NCBI GenBank assembly: GCA_021803345.1
Contig: JAJZLS010000052.1
Coordinates: 40,713 to 104,712 of the forward strand
From: Actinomycetes bacterium
GTDB lineage: Bacteria; Actinomycetota; Acidimicrobiia; Acidimicrobiales; Acidimicrobiaceae
Length of the DNA: 64,000 bases
Direction: 5' to 3'
The notes under the pieces are model-generated. The model had not been told where the DNA came from and did no database searches. It saw only the letters and a list, made by a program, of their open reading frames with translations. The position numbers and the translations under genes are program-made. Below, in pieces: positions 1 through 9,853 of the stretch. Every line of letters begins with the position of its first letter. Position 1 is the first letter of the stretch.

Positions 1-94
1 GATCGCGTTAGGTTTGGCCAACCTACTAATCATGGTAAGGAGGTGGAATAGATGGCTGGTTTTGATGCCCTCAAAGGATTCAAGGTTACCTTGA
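1..94 (+). CDS. nuoH: Probable 3' end of nuoH (partial)
   Basis: The first bases precede nuoI, where nuoH normally lies. The frame beginning at base 2 reads a hydrophobic stretch (IALGLANLLIMV) followed by basic residues and stops at 92-94, overlapping the nuoI start. A second frame stops at 49-51, directly before the nuoI ATG, but encodes a hydrophilic peptide. Assignment to NuoH rests on position and hydrophobicity only, so frame and end are uncertain. Confidence 0.35.
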   Translation, partial: IALGLANLLIMVRRWNRWLVLMPSKDSRLP

Positions 95-732
95 ATGAAA
101 TGGTTCAGCCTAGAGTGACCAAGCAGTATCCGGAACAGAAGAGGAAAAAGCCGCCAAGGTTTCATGGGCGCCATGTATTGAATCGTTATGAGGATGGGTC
201 CGAAAAGTGCATAGGCTGTGAGCTCTGTGCCGGGGTTTGTCCAGCGGGATGCATATACGTTCGGGGCAAGGATAACCCACCCGATGCGCCAGTTTCTCCT
301 GGTGAAAGATATGGCTACGTTTACGAGATCAATTTTCTTCGGTGTATCCACTGTGACCTGTGTGTAGAGGCATGCCCAACCGAGGCCATAACTGAATCGA
401 AAATGTTTGAATTTTCCTTTACCTCGCGCCGGGAAGCAATTTACACCAAGGATGAACTGGTGGTAAACGATGACGGTTCTCCAAAGAGGCTTCCTTGGGA
501 GGATTGGAGAGTTGGTGATGATGAGCTTACCTCAGGCTGGATGCGTGCCACTTCACCTTCAGGTGCCAAAACATATGAAGGAAAAGTCCACTGGTCAGAA
601 GAGTTGGGCAAAGGGGTGCGAAAACCGGAGGCCGGTCAGTCGGATCTTCCTAGTGCAGAAGCTGCACCAAGGTACATGATTCGGACCATTGAACGGGATC
701 GCATCATGAAACGTCATGGGGGCACTGTTTGA
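52..732 (+). CDS. nuoI: NADH-quinone oxidoreductase subunit I (two 4Fe-4S clusters)
   Basis: Peripheral-arm ferredoxin subunit of complex I that passes electrons through clusters N6a and N6b toward N2 and quinone. The 226-residue protein has two CxxCxxCxxxCP motifs: C53, C56, C59, C63 and C98, C101, C104, C108. The ATG at 52 follows AAGGAGGTGG at an ideal distance. The stop overlaps the nuoJ start (ATGA, 729-732), which indicates translational coupling in the nuo operon. The C-terminal part after residue 120 is longer and more charged than in E. coli NuoI, as is usual in actinobacteria. Confidence 0.97.
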   Translation: MAGFDALKGFKVTLNEMVQPRVTKQYPEQKRKKPPRFHGRHVLNRYEDGSEKCIGCELCAGVCPAGCIYVRGKDNPPDAPVSPGERYGYVYEINFLRCIHCDLCVEACPTEAITESKMFEFSFTSRREAIYTKDELVVNDDGSPKRLPWEDWRVGDDELTSGWMRATSPSGAKTYEGKVHWSEELGKGVRKPEAGQSDLPSAEAAPRYMIRTIERDRIMKRHGGTV

Positions 733-1340
733 TGATTGACTTACTGGCAACCCAGATAGCGCTGCCCGATTTGATTACCTTTGTGGTATCGGCAATTGCT
801 ATTGTCTTAGGGGCTCTCGGGGTGATATTAATGCGAAATCCGGTGCATTCAGCCCTGATGATGATTCTTACCTTATTTGCAGTGGCAGTTTTGTTTGTAG
901 AACAGAATGCTCAGTTTCTTGCTGCCGTGCAAGTTATTGTTTATGCCGGTGCGATCGTGGTTCTTTTTCTTTTCGTTATCATGCTCTTGGGAGTCGACAA
1001 GAAGGAGGACCTTAGAAAGGAAAAATTACGGGGACAACGTCCGCTTGCAATCTTTGCCGTCGTTGTAATCTTTGCGGAAATCCTTACACTTTCAAGAGGG
1101 ACCTGGGCAACTGGAGCTCATGGCACAGTCCTTTCCACGACTTCCCATAGCTCAAATGTGGTTCAGTTGGCTCAATCGATTTTCACAACCTATCTGCTCC
1201 CTTTTGAAGCTACCTCTGTTCTTCTTATCATTGCCGTAATTGGAGCAGTTGTGCTGGTGAGGCAGTCCGACCAAAAGCCTTTGGAAAAGGATGCTGCAGT
1301 GTTTCAGACGGAGCTTACTTCGGAAAGTGAGGCAAAATGA
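729..1340 (+). CDS. nuoJ: NADH-quinone oxidoreductase subunit J
   Basis: Membrane subunit of complex I at the junction between the peripheral arm and the antiporter-like subunits. The 203-residue protein has about five hydrophobic segments. It contains the family signature MRNPVHSALMMILTL near residue 35 and a small-residue TM3 (VIVYAGAIVVLFLF) that corresponds to the pi-bulge helix of NuoJ. It overlaps nuoI by ATGA and nuoK by 4 nt (1337-1340), consistent with coupled translation. Confidence 0.95.
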   Translation: MMIDLLATQIALPDLITFVVSAIAIVLGALGVILMRNPVHSALMMILTLFAVAVLFVEQNAQFLAAVQVIVYAGAIVVLFLFVIMLLGVDKKEDLRKEKLRGQRPLAIFAVVVIFAEILTLSRGTWATGAHGTVLSTTSHSSNVVQLAQSIFTTYLLPFEATSVLLIIAVIGAVVLVRQSDQKPLEKDAAVFQTELTSESEAK

Positions 1341-1642
1341 CAGTACCGGGCAGTTGGTATCTGGTTTTAGCGGCGCTTCTCTTTTCACTGGGCGCGCTGG
1401 GGTTTTTCGTCAGAAAAAATATCTTGATCATGTTCATGAGCGTTGAACTGATGCTCAATGCAGTGAATCTTACTTTTGTCACTTTCTCAAGGATGCTTGG
1501 TGATATTGGTGGCCAAACGCTGGTCTTTTTTGTTTTGGTGGTTGCAGCAGCCGAAGTCGTGGTTGGTCTAGGAATAATAGTTGCCATATTTCGGCGGAAA
1601 AGTTCCACTACAGCTGACGATCTCTCGATATTTAGGGGTTGA
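1337..1642 (+). CDS. nuoK: NADH-quinone oxidoreductase subunit K
   Basis: Small MrpC-like membrane subunit of complex I, 101 residues with three transmembrane helices. The two membrane glutamates needed for proton pumping are present at E37 (in SVELMLNAVNL) and E73 (in AAAEVVVGLGI), matching E36 and E72 of E. coli. The start overlaps the nuoJ stop by ATGA. The nuoK stop (TGA 1640-1642) overlaps the TTG start of nuoL. Confidence 0.96.
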   Translation: MTVPGSWYLVLAALLFSLGALGFFVRKNILIMFMSVELMLNAVNLTFVTFSRMLGDIGGQTLVFFVLVVAAAEVVVGLGIIVAIFRRKSSTTADDLSIFRG

Positions 1643-3522
1643 GATTGAGTATCACACTGGTTTTTATACTGTTGGGTCTTCCGCTAGTTGGTGCAGTATT
1701 TAACATTGCTTTTGGCAAACGGTTAAAACGTCCTTATGCCGGGGTAATGGCTAGCCTTTTTGTGCTGGGTTCGTTTGTTTTGGCGGTGGTGACTTGGCTT
1801 CAGATGATGAAGCTCCCCTCATCACAAAGAGTTGCAAACTATACTCTCTTCAACTGGATATCAGTTGGGAGCCTTCACATAAATGTCGGGGCATATGTAG
1901 ACCCTCTCTCTGTGACAATGATTCTTTTTGTCACTGGCATAGCGATGCTGATTCATTTCTATTCCATCGGGTACATGAGCCATGATAAGCGATTCAGTAC
2001 GTTTTTCATTTATCTGAATCTGTTCGTATTCGCGATGCTGGTGCTGGTTCTTTCTAATAATTTTGTATTCACGTTCTTAGGTTGGGAAGGGGTCGGAGCC
2101 GCATCTTATTGGTTGATTGCGTTTTGGTTTGAGCGACCATCAGCCGCGGCGGCAGGTAAGAAAGCATTCATAATCAATAGAATCGGGGATTTCGGCTATC
2201 TCTCAGCGGTGTTTCTCATATTTAGCTATTTGGGATCGCTTAGTTACTCACATGTATTTGGTTCAGTTGGGCACCTCAGTACAGAGACCATTACTGCCAT
2301 TGCGCTCCTGTTCTTCGTCGGCGCTGTAGGTAAGTCAGCTCAGCTACCGCTGTTTGTTTGGCTGGTGGATGCCATGGAAGGTCCTACACCAGTATCGGCA
2401 CTTATCCATGCTGCCACTATGGTGACAGCGGGTGTCTATCTGATGGCAAGGATTTCCCCAATACTTCATCTTGCTCCAGGCGTGGGATTATTTATCGCTT
2501 ATGTGGGAGTGATAACGGCATTTATAGCAGCCATGGCAGCCACTTCCCAAAACGATATAAAAAAGGTGCTGGCTTACTCCACGGTGTCCCAACTGGGTTA
2601 CATGATGCTTGGAATTGGAACAGGCCAGTATATCGCCGCAATATTCCTGATGGTTACCCATGCTTTTTATAAAGCCCTTCTTTTCTTGGGAGCAGGTTCG
2701 GTAATCCACGGTTTGAACGATGAGCAAAATATCAAAAAGATGGGTGCGCTCAGAAAGCTGATGCCGATCACCTCATTTACTTTTATCATTGCCTGGCTTT
2801 CTATCGCAGGTCTGCCACCGTTTTCAGGATTTTGGTCCAAAGGGGATGTTTTAGCAGGTGCATATCAGAGTTCGGTGATTTTGTGGGCAATAGGAGCGCT
2901 TACTGCGGTCCTGACAGCCTATTACATGGGTCGAGAAGTTTACCTGGTGTTTTATGGGGGTCAAAGATTCGACTCTTCTACTCATGTGCACGAATCGCCT
3001 AAAATCATGACAGTTCCACTGGTAATTCTGGCAGTATTGGCTACATTCGGGGGGGCCCTTGATCTGCCGATTTCCAACAAGTACCGCTTTTTGGAAAACT
3101 GGCTTTCTCCTGTATTTGGGCATGCATTGACAGCTTCAACTATTTCAAGCAGTCTAAGGTTTACCCTGGGTGCCTTAGATGCAGTTTTTGCTCTGATAGG
3201 GATTGGATTGGCCACTTCATTGTGGCGGAAATCGGCTGAGAATCCTTCGGCTGAACCTGCTTTATTGAGAGCTGGATGGGGGATTGACCGATTTTATGAC
3301 CGGGCAATTGCCAGGCCATCAACCCAGCTATCTGCCACCTTTACCGATGTGATTGAGGTCAAGGTGATAGACGGAACTGTCATGTCGCTAGGGGGTCTGG
3401 TGATGGCGGTGGCCAAAATAGTCAGAAAGATCCAGACCGGATATATTCGCAATTACGCGCTTTATATAAGCGTGGGCGCCTTAGTAATCCTGGGTTATTT
3501 CGTTACTAGGGCTGGAGTCTGA
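1639..3522 (+). CDS. nuoL: NADH-quinone oxidoreductase subunit L
   Basis: Distal antiporter-like proton-pumping subunit of complex I, 627 residues, polytopic. The channel glutamate lies in GWEGVGAASYWLIAFW (E150). The conserved VGKSAQLPLFVWLVDAMEGP segment and the C-terminal extension expected for the lateral helix HL are present. The start is a TTG at 1639 overlapping the nuoK stop. No ATG is available near the expected N-terminus, and the spacing supports TTG. Confidence 0.96.
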   Translation: MRLSITLVFILLGLPLVGAVFNIAFGKRLKRPYAGVMASLFVLGSFVLAVVTWLQMMKLPSSQRVANYTLFNWISVGSLHINVGAYVDPLSVTMILFVTGIAMLIHFYSIGYMSHDKRFSTFFIYLNLFVFAMLVLVLSNNFVFTFLGWEGVGAASYWLIAFWFERPSAAAAGKKAFIINRIGDFGYLSAVFLIFSYLGSLSYSHVFGSVGHLSTETITAIALLFFVGAVGKSAQLPLFVWLVDAMEGPTPVSALIHAATMVTAGVYLMARISPILHLAPGVGLFIAYVGVITAFIAAMAATSQNDIKKVLAYSTVSQLGYMMLGIGTGQYIAAIFLMVTHAFYKALLFLGAGSVIHGLNDEQNIKKMGALRKLMPITSFTFIIAWLSIAGLPPFSGFWSKGDVLAGAYQSSVILWAIGALTAVLTAYYMGREVYLVFYGGQRFDSSTHVHESPKIMTVPLVILAVLATFGGALDLPISNKYRFLENWLSPVFGHALTASTISSSLRFTLGALDAVFALIGIGLATSLWRKSAENPSAEPALLRAGWGIDRFYDRAIARPSTQLSATFTDVIEVKVIDGTVMSLGGLVMAVAKIVRKIQTGYIRNYALYISVGALVILGYFVTRAGV

Positions 3523-3554
3523 ACAATGGCTGAGAACTCGATAACTGTATTCAA

Positions 3555-5090
3555 ATGGAAGGCGCAGTCTTGAGCACACTACTAAATCTGATTGTTATTT
3601 TTCCTGCGATTGGAGCGATCGCTGTTGCGCTGATCAGGAATGACAAAGTGTCGTCACATCTTGCCAAGGCAGTAGCTGTTATTGAATTTATTTTGACCGT
3701 CGTGGTACTGATACAGTTCAATACCCACACGGGTGGGTTCCAAGGGGTATCCAGTATTTCATGGATCCCTTCACTCGGGATTTCGTGGAAAGTTGGAATC
3801 GACGGCATTTCCTTATTCCTAGTGCTTCTGACTTCACTTTTATTTCCAATTGCTCTTTATAGCTCCCATGAGAAGAAAGCAGCTTCCTCATATGCAGGAT
3901 GGATGCTTTTGCTCGAAGCTTCGCTAATGGGGAGCTTCCTGTCACTGGATCTGTTTAGTTTCTTCGTTCTTTTTGAGTTGACTCTTATACCGTCGTATTT
4001 CCTTATAGCAAGATGGGGATATGCACGCTCGGCTTTTGCCGCAGTCAAGTTCTTTGTATATACATTTTTTGGTTCGGCGTTTTTGCTGGTGGGGATATTA
4101 GCCGTAGTGTTTATTCATCAATCTCAGACGGGTGTAACCACCTTTGATCTAGTTACCTTGGCAAATTCTACCCATATTTCCAACTCTTTGCAGGAATGGC
4201 TGCTTGTTGCGTTTACAGTAGCTTTTGCTATCAAAGCCCCTCTGTTCCCCTTGCACACCTGGTCGCCTGACACATATAGCGAATCGCCGCTAGGGCCGGT
4301 GGTGATCATAGCTTCGGTGATGGCCAAGCTTGGCATCTATGGCATGATCCGATTTGATTTAGAGCTGTTCCCCAAGGCAGCCCACCTGCTTGCACCGTTA
4401 CTTCTTACACTGGGAGTGGTGGGGATAATCTATGGTTCCATAGTGGCAGCTTCGTCTGCTAATATGAGGCGGTTCGTAGCTTTTTCCTCGCTCTCCCACA
4501 TCGGGTTTATAGTACTTGGGTTATTTGCCCTAAGTCCACAGGGATTGTCGGGGGCAGTAATCCAGATGTTCAATCATGGTATTTACACCGCCGCGCTTCT
4601 TTTACTGATCGGGTTTATTTATAAGCGCAGAGCCTCCCTGGGCTTTGATGGTTTAGGTGGTATTCAAAAATATGCTCCCATCATGGCCGGAATGGCAACC
4701 ATTGTCGTGATGGCCTCGCTTGGATTACCAGGAACTAATGGGTTCGTGGGGGAGTTTTTGATTCTCGTTGGCACCTTCTTGACGCATAGGTGGTGGGCGG
4801 TAGTTGCCACCACGGGTGTAATTCTTTCTGCCGTTTATCTTTTGTGGGCCTATCAGAAGATCTTTCATGGCAAGCCGTCACAGTCGATTGAAAAAGAGGG
4901 ATTTAGCGAGATCACTAAAAAGGAATTGGCTCTGATTATTCCTTTGGTCGCATTGATTATCTTTTTGGGAGTGTATCCGAAGCCGATGCTTGATCGAGTA
5001 AATCCAACCGTTACAGCCCTGGTAACCAGGGTGACACATGCACCAAGCTATCCTTCATCCGCAAACTACAGCGCACAGTCAAAGGGTTAG
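3555..5090 (+). CDS. nuoM: NADH-quinone oxidoreductase subunit M
   Basis: Antiporter-like proton-pumping subunit of complex I, 511 residues with about 14 transmembrane helices. Channel glutamate E141 is in VLFELTLIPSYFL, and the motif APLFPLHTWSPDTYSESPLG is characteristic of NuoM. It starts 32 nt after nuoL at an ATG. An alternative TTG lies five codons downstream. It ends four bases before the preferred nuoN start. Confidence 0.96.
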   Translation: MEGAVLSTLLNLIVIFPAIGAIAVALIRNDKVSSHLAKAVAVIEFILTVVVLIQFNTHTGGFQGVSSISWIPSLGISWKVGIDGISLFLVLLTSLLFPIALYSSHEKKAASSYAGWMLLLEASLMGSFLSLDLFSFFVLFELTLIPSYFLIARWGYARSAFAAVKFFVYTFFGSAFLLVGILAVVFIHQSQTGVTTFDLVTLANSTHISNSLQEWLLVAFTVAFAIKAPLFPLHTWSPDTYSESPLGPVVIIASVMAKLGIYGMIRFDLELFPKAAHLLAPLLLTLGVVGIIYGSIVAASSANMRRFVAFSSLSHIGFIVLGLFALSPQGLSGAVIQMFNHGIYTAALLLLIGFIYKRRASLGFDGLGGIQKYAPIMAGMATIVVMASLGLPGTNGFVGEFLILVGTFLTHRWWAVVATTGVILSAVYLLWAYQKIFHGKPSQSIEKEGFSEITKKELALIIPLVALIIFLGVYPKPMLDRVNPTVTALVTRVTHAPSYPSSANYSAQSKG

Positions 5091-5094
5091 GTCA

Positions 5095-6681
5095 ATGTCG
5101 TTTCTCATTGCTCAGGTTGCTTCTTCTACGCCTCTAAAACTGCCTTCGATTCAGTATTCTGCGATTGGTCCCGAGCTGATAATGATCTGCGGCGGTCTCA
5201 TCGTTCTATTAATCAGCTCTTTAGTGGCTAAGCATTTGTCAAAGGCCGTTTCGGTGACACTTGGGGTAATTGTTGGGCTGGCAAGCTTGGTCGATTCGAT
5301 CTACCTCGGGTTTCATTCGACTTCTGCCGGAGCAAATAAGGCTGTTTTGTCGGGAGCTATTGCAATAGATAAGTTCGCAATATTCTTTTATGCCTTATTT
5401 TCCATTGTTGCGGTAATGACGATTTTAGTTGGGCTTGACCAAATGAATTTGAACAGGGGAAGAACCCCTGAGTTCGTCACGCTGATACTTCTTTCAACCT
5501 CCGGTGCAATGTTGATGGCGGCTGCTGTGGACCTGATTGTTTTATTCCTTGGGCTTGAGATTCTTTCGATTGCACTTTATGTGCTTGTGGCAATAGAGTC
5601 AAACCAACCTTTAGGAAAAGAATCAGCCATAAAGTATTTCATGCTGGGTGGGTTTGCCTCAGCTATATTCCTCTATGGAATTGCTTTAGTTTATGGTGCC
5701 ACTGGATCAACTAACCTGGGCCAGATTGTCACGTTTCTGTCGAACAATCTGCTTAGGTCAAACGGGGTTCTGTTCGCTGGAATGGCGTTGATGTTGGTAG
5801 GACTGGGTTTCAAAATATCAGCGGCTCCGTTTCATTTCTGGACTCCGGACGTATATCAAGGTGCTCCAAGTCCGGTGACTGGGTATATGGCTGCTACAGC
5901 TAAAGCAGCCGGTTTTGCCGGTTTGTTAAGGGTTTTTTACTCCGGGTTCCTGAACTACCGTAGCGACTGGATTCCAGCGGTTGGGGCTTTAGCGGTGGTA
6001 ACACTCCTGGTTGGAGCCGTGCTGGCCGTGGTGCAAACAGACGTCAAGAGAACTTTGGCCTATTCATCTATAAACCAGGCTGGATTTATCCTTTTAGGTT
6101 TGTATGCGGCCACCAGTAAAGGTTTGGGAGCTTCACTTTACTACTTGGCGATCTATTCGGTAATTATCGTGGGTGCTTTTGCCACGATTGGGGCGATTCA
6201 GCGTGAGTTGGGTAAAGAACAGATTGTTATGAATGATTTGCGGGGGCTTTATCGCCGCTCTCCATTTCTTGCCTTTGCCTTTGCTGTTCTAATGTTTGCT
6301 CAGGCAGGAGCTCCCCTGACGACTGGTTTTCTAGCGAAATTTAACGTGGTTCTTTCAATCGTTGACTCTGGCCATTATCCGGTTGCCTTGGTTGCAATGA
6401 TTTCAGCGGCAATAGCCGTATTCTTCTATCTACGCTTGGCAATACTTGTATACAGGCCAGCCGGGGATGAAATATCTGATGCAACTTCCGACAGTGAATT
6501 GGTGGGGGCGATGATAGGAGGAGGGGGCTCCGCTTTGGCGGTTGATACCACCACCAAGACCTCAGCTAAGGTTTACGTTTCTACCTGGGTTATCGGATTT
6601 TCGCTAGTTGCTACAGTGGTATTAGGTATTGTAGCGAGCCCTCTGATAGACCTGGCCAACAGGGCACTTCCATTTTTCTAG
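5095..6681 (+). CDS. nuoN: NADH-quinone oxidoreductase subunit N
   Basis: Third antiporter-like membrane subunit of complex I, 528 residues. It carries the family segment SAAPFHFWTPDVYQGAPSPV and the channel glutamate in LFLGLEILSIALYVL. An in-frame ATG at 5038 would overlap nuoM by 53 nt. The ATG at 5095 has a purine-rich AAAGGGTTAGG upstream and gives a hydrophobic N-terminus, so I prefer it. This is the last gene of the nuo operon; a convergent gene begins 21 nt downstream. Confidence 0.93.
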   Translation: MSFLIAQVASSTPLKLPSIQYSAIGPELIMICGGLIVLLISSLVAKHLSKAVSVTLGVIVGLASLVDSIYLGFHSTSAGANKAVLSGAIAIDKFAIFFYALFSIVAVMTILVGLDQMNLNRGRTPEFVTLILLSTSGAMLMAAAVDLIVLFLGLEILSIALYVLVAIESNQPLGKESAIKYFMLGGFASAIFLYGIALVYGATGSTNLGQIVTFLSNNLLRSNGVLFAGMALMLVGLGFKISAAPFHFWTPDVYQGAPSPVTGYMAATAKAAGFAGLLRVFYSGFLNYRSDWIPAVGALAVVTLLVGAVLAVVQTDVKRTLAYSSINQAGFILLGLYAATSKGLGASLYYLAIYSVIIVGAFATIGAIQRELGKEQIVMNDLRGLYRRSPFLAFAFAVLMFAQAGAPLTTGFLAKFNVVLSIVDSGHYPVALVAMISAAIAVFFYLRLAILVYRPAGDEISDATSDSELVGAMIGGGGSALAVDTTTKTSAKVYVSTWVIGFSLVATVVLGIVASPLIDLANRALPFF

Positions 6682-6702
6682 ATAAATTTGACATTTATTC
6701 CC

Positions 6703-9700
6703 TTAGTCCGAAGCGTTACTAGGTACAAGGAACCTGCCAATAATCGGTAGCTCCCAAAATGCTTCTGCCCGGGCTATTGCTACAGCGATAGCGGGGGCAT
6801 GCTCGATATTGTCATAAACAACATAGCGAGGACGCCAAGTTGGATTAAATTTGGAGTTGAATCTCCATAAGCTTTCAATTTGCATGGAGCCGCTCATCCG
6901 CATTAGCAGCCACTTCTCAACTCTTTGCGGCAGTGAATCCATCTCCCCTGAAAGTACAGCTCTCATGGTTGCAAAATTCAGGCTGAGATGGGAATACCCC
7001 AAATCTCTGAGATATTCAATTGTTGCTACGATCATGAAATCTGTAAGTCCGTTGGGATGCTGTCCCAGGTCTCTCCTCATCAGATCGAGCGAATAACCAT
7101 TTATTCCAGTTGCAGGCACCCACTGGCAAAATCCGACTACTTTGCCAGTGGCGTCCTTGCACACGGTGAGAAGCAGACCTTCGTCGTGGGGATCCAGTAT
7201 GCGCCCAAGCGTCATCGAGAATCCCCGTTCCGCGTCGCCTCTTCTGCTTTGGCCCATTATGCTTCGGATCTGAAACGCTAAGTCTTCATCAATAGTGCTG
7301 GGATCGTAAAAATGAGCTGAATATCCGTACTTCCTAATTCTTCCAGCAGCTTGACGTAATCCTTTATTTTTCTTTCCCTCAAGATGGAATTCGTTCAATG
7401 CAACGATCGCTTCGTCACCTACATAGATTGCGTGCATTGAGGTTTTCCGGTAGATATTCAGCCAATCCTGATCTGCACCCAGTACTGCCACAACCCAGCC
7501 TTTTGAATTTGCAAAAGATAGAAATTCCTGCCATGCCTGCGTCCGTGTTGTCACCGGGCCAACTGGGTCTGGGGAGACTAAAGCCACCGCTCCGTAATTG
7601 GCATAAGCCACGACGCTGCCATGGGCGAAGAAATACTTCTTGTCGTCTCGTAAGGCAAAGTAATCCAGAGTGCCGGTTGAATGGTTTCTGATGATATTAC
7701 GGGCCTTTTCTCTATCGGTTTTGGAGCCGAATCGAACCACTAGGCCTTTTGAGCGATCGACCACTGGCCGAAAAATCAAAAAGAGCGAGATCGCTGCAAG
7801 TGCTATCCCGCTCAACTCTAATGCGGGAGTTGCAAACCTGTTGATATAGTTGGGCAGCGGCATAGTTGTATAGCCAGCAAGTCTTTCGGTCACAGCTATC
7901 AATGAATTGGTAAAGGTTATGGTGAAGTGCCTGCTAAACAAGGAAATGAAGCCGTAAATGATCGCTGTACTGAATATGACGACTGTAAATATCCCGGTTA
8001 CCAGAGTTCTTATCCCCCTGGCCAGTGAAGGTTTATCCATCGGTGCAGTAAAGCTTTTTCGAATTGCCAGCAAATAAAGGGTTAGTACAACCAGGGTGAG
8101 TGCTTCTTCGAAGTCTCCCCCTTTGACAATATTCAGCGTGGCTGCACCCAGAGAAATGATAAGAGTGAGCATCCATGCTGTCCTCTGTCCCCGGCGAACT
8201 CCTCCGGCCAAAAAAATGAGTGCGATAGAACCGATGGCCACTAGGGCATCAGCGGTTTTTGAAACTGAGATTGGAATAAATTTCTCAATCAGGTGCAAGC
8301 GTGATCTTATTGGTGGGGTAAGAGCGGATGCAAGGTTGAGCGCTCCAACCAAAAAAATGGCAAGCGAAGCTCGTCTTCTGTGCATTCGCTGCTTTAGAAC
8401 TGGAGATTTCTGTTCCAGGTAGTCATTTCCGTCCGGATAGGAAGCGATTTGACCCCTGTTTTGGCTTTTTACCTCGGCCCTCGAGATTAATATCTTTTCG
8501 ATTAGTGACCCAGGTTTTTGATATTGGCTGTGATCCATGAGCCTTACATGGATATTTGCACCCGCCTCAATTTCAATCCATGTCGCCTGTAATTTAGGTC
8601 TAAAAACCGATGGGAGTCCGAATATCGATGAGTTTTCGCTATAGATGAGTGACACTGATCCAGCACAGGAATAGAAACCGTTTCCAAGCTTGGAAAGTTC
8701 CGGTGTCATAAAATGGCCAACTATTACTCCTCGGTATCCTTGTTCGATTAATTTTGCCGCGCCAAGCCGACTGGCACGATTAAGATCAGGATTTGCCGTG
8801 TAACCCGATTCGAGAGTGACGAAGTGGGAATATGAGTGTCTAATAATCATCAGCACTGCTATCAGCATCAATACTGCATCCGCCAGAGTTGTGATCGTTA
8901 TCAGGCGCAGCAGCCCTCCAATTGCAAACGTGTGGTGTTTTATATGACTGACGATTGGGAGGGACAGAACCAAAGGTATCCGGATTAATAAGGTTATGAG
9001 AAGCGGAATCAGGGCCCAAGGTAGATATTTTTTAATAGCTTTTCGGTAGGTAAGTCTGGATAACAGGAATCGAGCGGAGGCGCTTGGATCTCTGAGCCTT
9101 TCCACCCCCTTGAGCCAATCTTTACTTTTCGAGGACCTGTATCTGGGCCAGAAATCTTTTAGGAGGTGGGCTGCCCAAGGCGATTCATTTGGGGAATAGA
9201 GGTCTGCAGCTGCTGCTAAAGGGTCAAATTCTCTTCCGGAACTTATCTGCACTTTGTCAAAACCGCTGATATTGGCAATCCTGAGTTCCAGCCTGAGTCC
9301 AAGTTCAAACGGAAAAGCCTCGCGCAAAGAATGGATTAGAAGACGGTCGTAAGCAAGCTGGGAATCTCTAAAGCCTGGAATTAAAAAGATTCGTACTTCT
9401 GCCCGGCGTGTAAGCGAGCGGAATGCACCGAAAAGTGGAGATTCAAACTTAGGAGCAGGTGAAGTTATGCTTTCGTCGGTTGGGCCAGCAGACAACAGGT
9501 CGAGCAAATTCCCAGCTACGACTATAACGCCTGGGCCATCCCACTGCTCTAGGGCCTCAATAAATGGCCCCAACTCTAGGGTCGAAGCTGAACGGTCGTA
9601 AGGTTTTATTAGAAAATCAGAGACTACAACAACTTTTTCACCTATACCAATTTCGATGGTTCTAATTGGCGGGCATTCCAGAGAGCTTGGGACTACGTCC

Positions 9701-9750
9701 GGCTCATATGGCTGAATATGATTTCCCAAGTCAAACGAATCATGGCTCAT
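6703..9750 (-). CDS. Metallophosphatase-like / DUF2156 (MprF-type) membrane fusion protein
   Basis: A 1015-residue multidomain membrane protein. Residues about 30-360 resemble a calcineurin-like phosphoesterase interrupted by two membrane helices (about 245-303). However, the metal-binding blocks are altered: SDF at 44-46, GNLLDL at 80-85, GFRD at 126-129 and GHF at 345-347 stand where SDxH, GDxxD, GNHD and GHTH are expected. A block of about six helices follows (about 455-665). The C-terminal 330 residues form a DUF2156 aminoacyl-transferase domain of the MprF/LysX type (e.g. GKVVGFCQWVPATGINGYSL), the family that attaches amino acids from aminoacyl-tRNA to phosphatidylglycerol. Lipid aminoacylation is inferred; the substrate is unknown. 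Convergent with nuoN. Confidence 0.75.
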   Translation of the reverse strand: MSHDSFDLGNHIQPYEPDVVPSSLECPPIRTIEIGIGEKVVVVSDFLIKPYDRSASTLELGPFIEALEQWDGPGVIVVAGNLLDLLSAGPTDESITSPAPKFESPLFGAFRSLTRRAEVRIFLIPGFRDSQLAYDRLLIHSLREAFPFELGLRLELRIANISGFDKVQISSGREFDPLAAAADLYSPNESPWAAHLLKDFWPRYRSSKSKDWLKGVERLRDPSASARFLLSRLTYRKAIKKYLPWALIPLLITLLIRIPLVLSLPIVSHIKHHTFAIGGLLRLITITTLADAVLMLIAVLMIIRHSYSHFVTLESGYTANPDLNRASRLGAAKLIEQGYRGVIVGHFMTPELSKLGNGFYSCAGSVSLIYSENSSIFGLPSVFRPKLQATWIEIEAGANIHVRLMDHSQYQKPGSLIEKILISRAEVKSQNRGQIASYPDGNDYLEQKSPVLKQRMHRRRASLAIFLVGALNLASALTPPIRSRLHLIEKFIPISVSKTADALVAIGSIALIFLAGGVRRGQRTAWMLTLIISLGAATLNIVKGGDFEEALTLVVLTLYLLAIRKSFTAPMDKPSLARGIRTLVTGIFTVVIFSTAIIYGFISLFSRHFTITFTNSLIAVTERLAGYTTMPLPNYINRFATPALELSGIALAAISLFLIFRPVVDRSKGLVVRFGSKTDREKARNIIRNHSTGTLDYFALRDDKKYFFAHGSVVAYANYGAVALVSPDPVGPVTTRTQAWQEFLSFANSKGWVVAVLGADQDWLNIYRKTSMHAIYVGDEAIVALNEFHLEGKKNKGLRQAAGRIRKYGYSAHFYDPSTIDEDLAFQIRSIMGQSRRGDAERGFSMTLGRILDPHDEGLLLTVCKDATGKVVGFCQWVPATGINGYSLDLMRRDLGQHPNGLTDFMIVATIEYLRDLGYSHLSLNFATMRAVLSGEMDSLPQRVEKWLLMRMSGSMQIESLWRFNSKFNPTWRPRYVVYDNIEHAPAIAVAIARAEAFWELPIIGRFLVPSNASD

Positions 9751-9853
9751 TTCAAGATGTAACTACGATGTTGAACATTTGCCGTCCATATTCTTTAGAT
9801 ACTTTAAAGCTAGCCCCAAATAGATGACGTTGATTGTTGAGTAACATCTAAGT

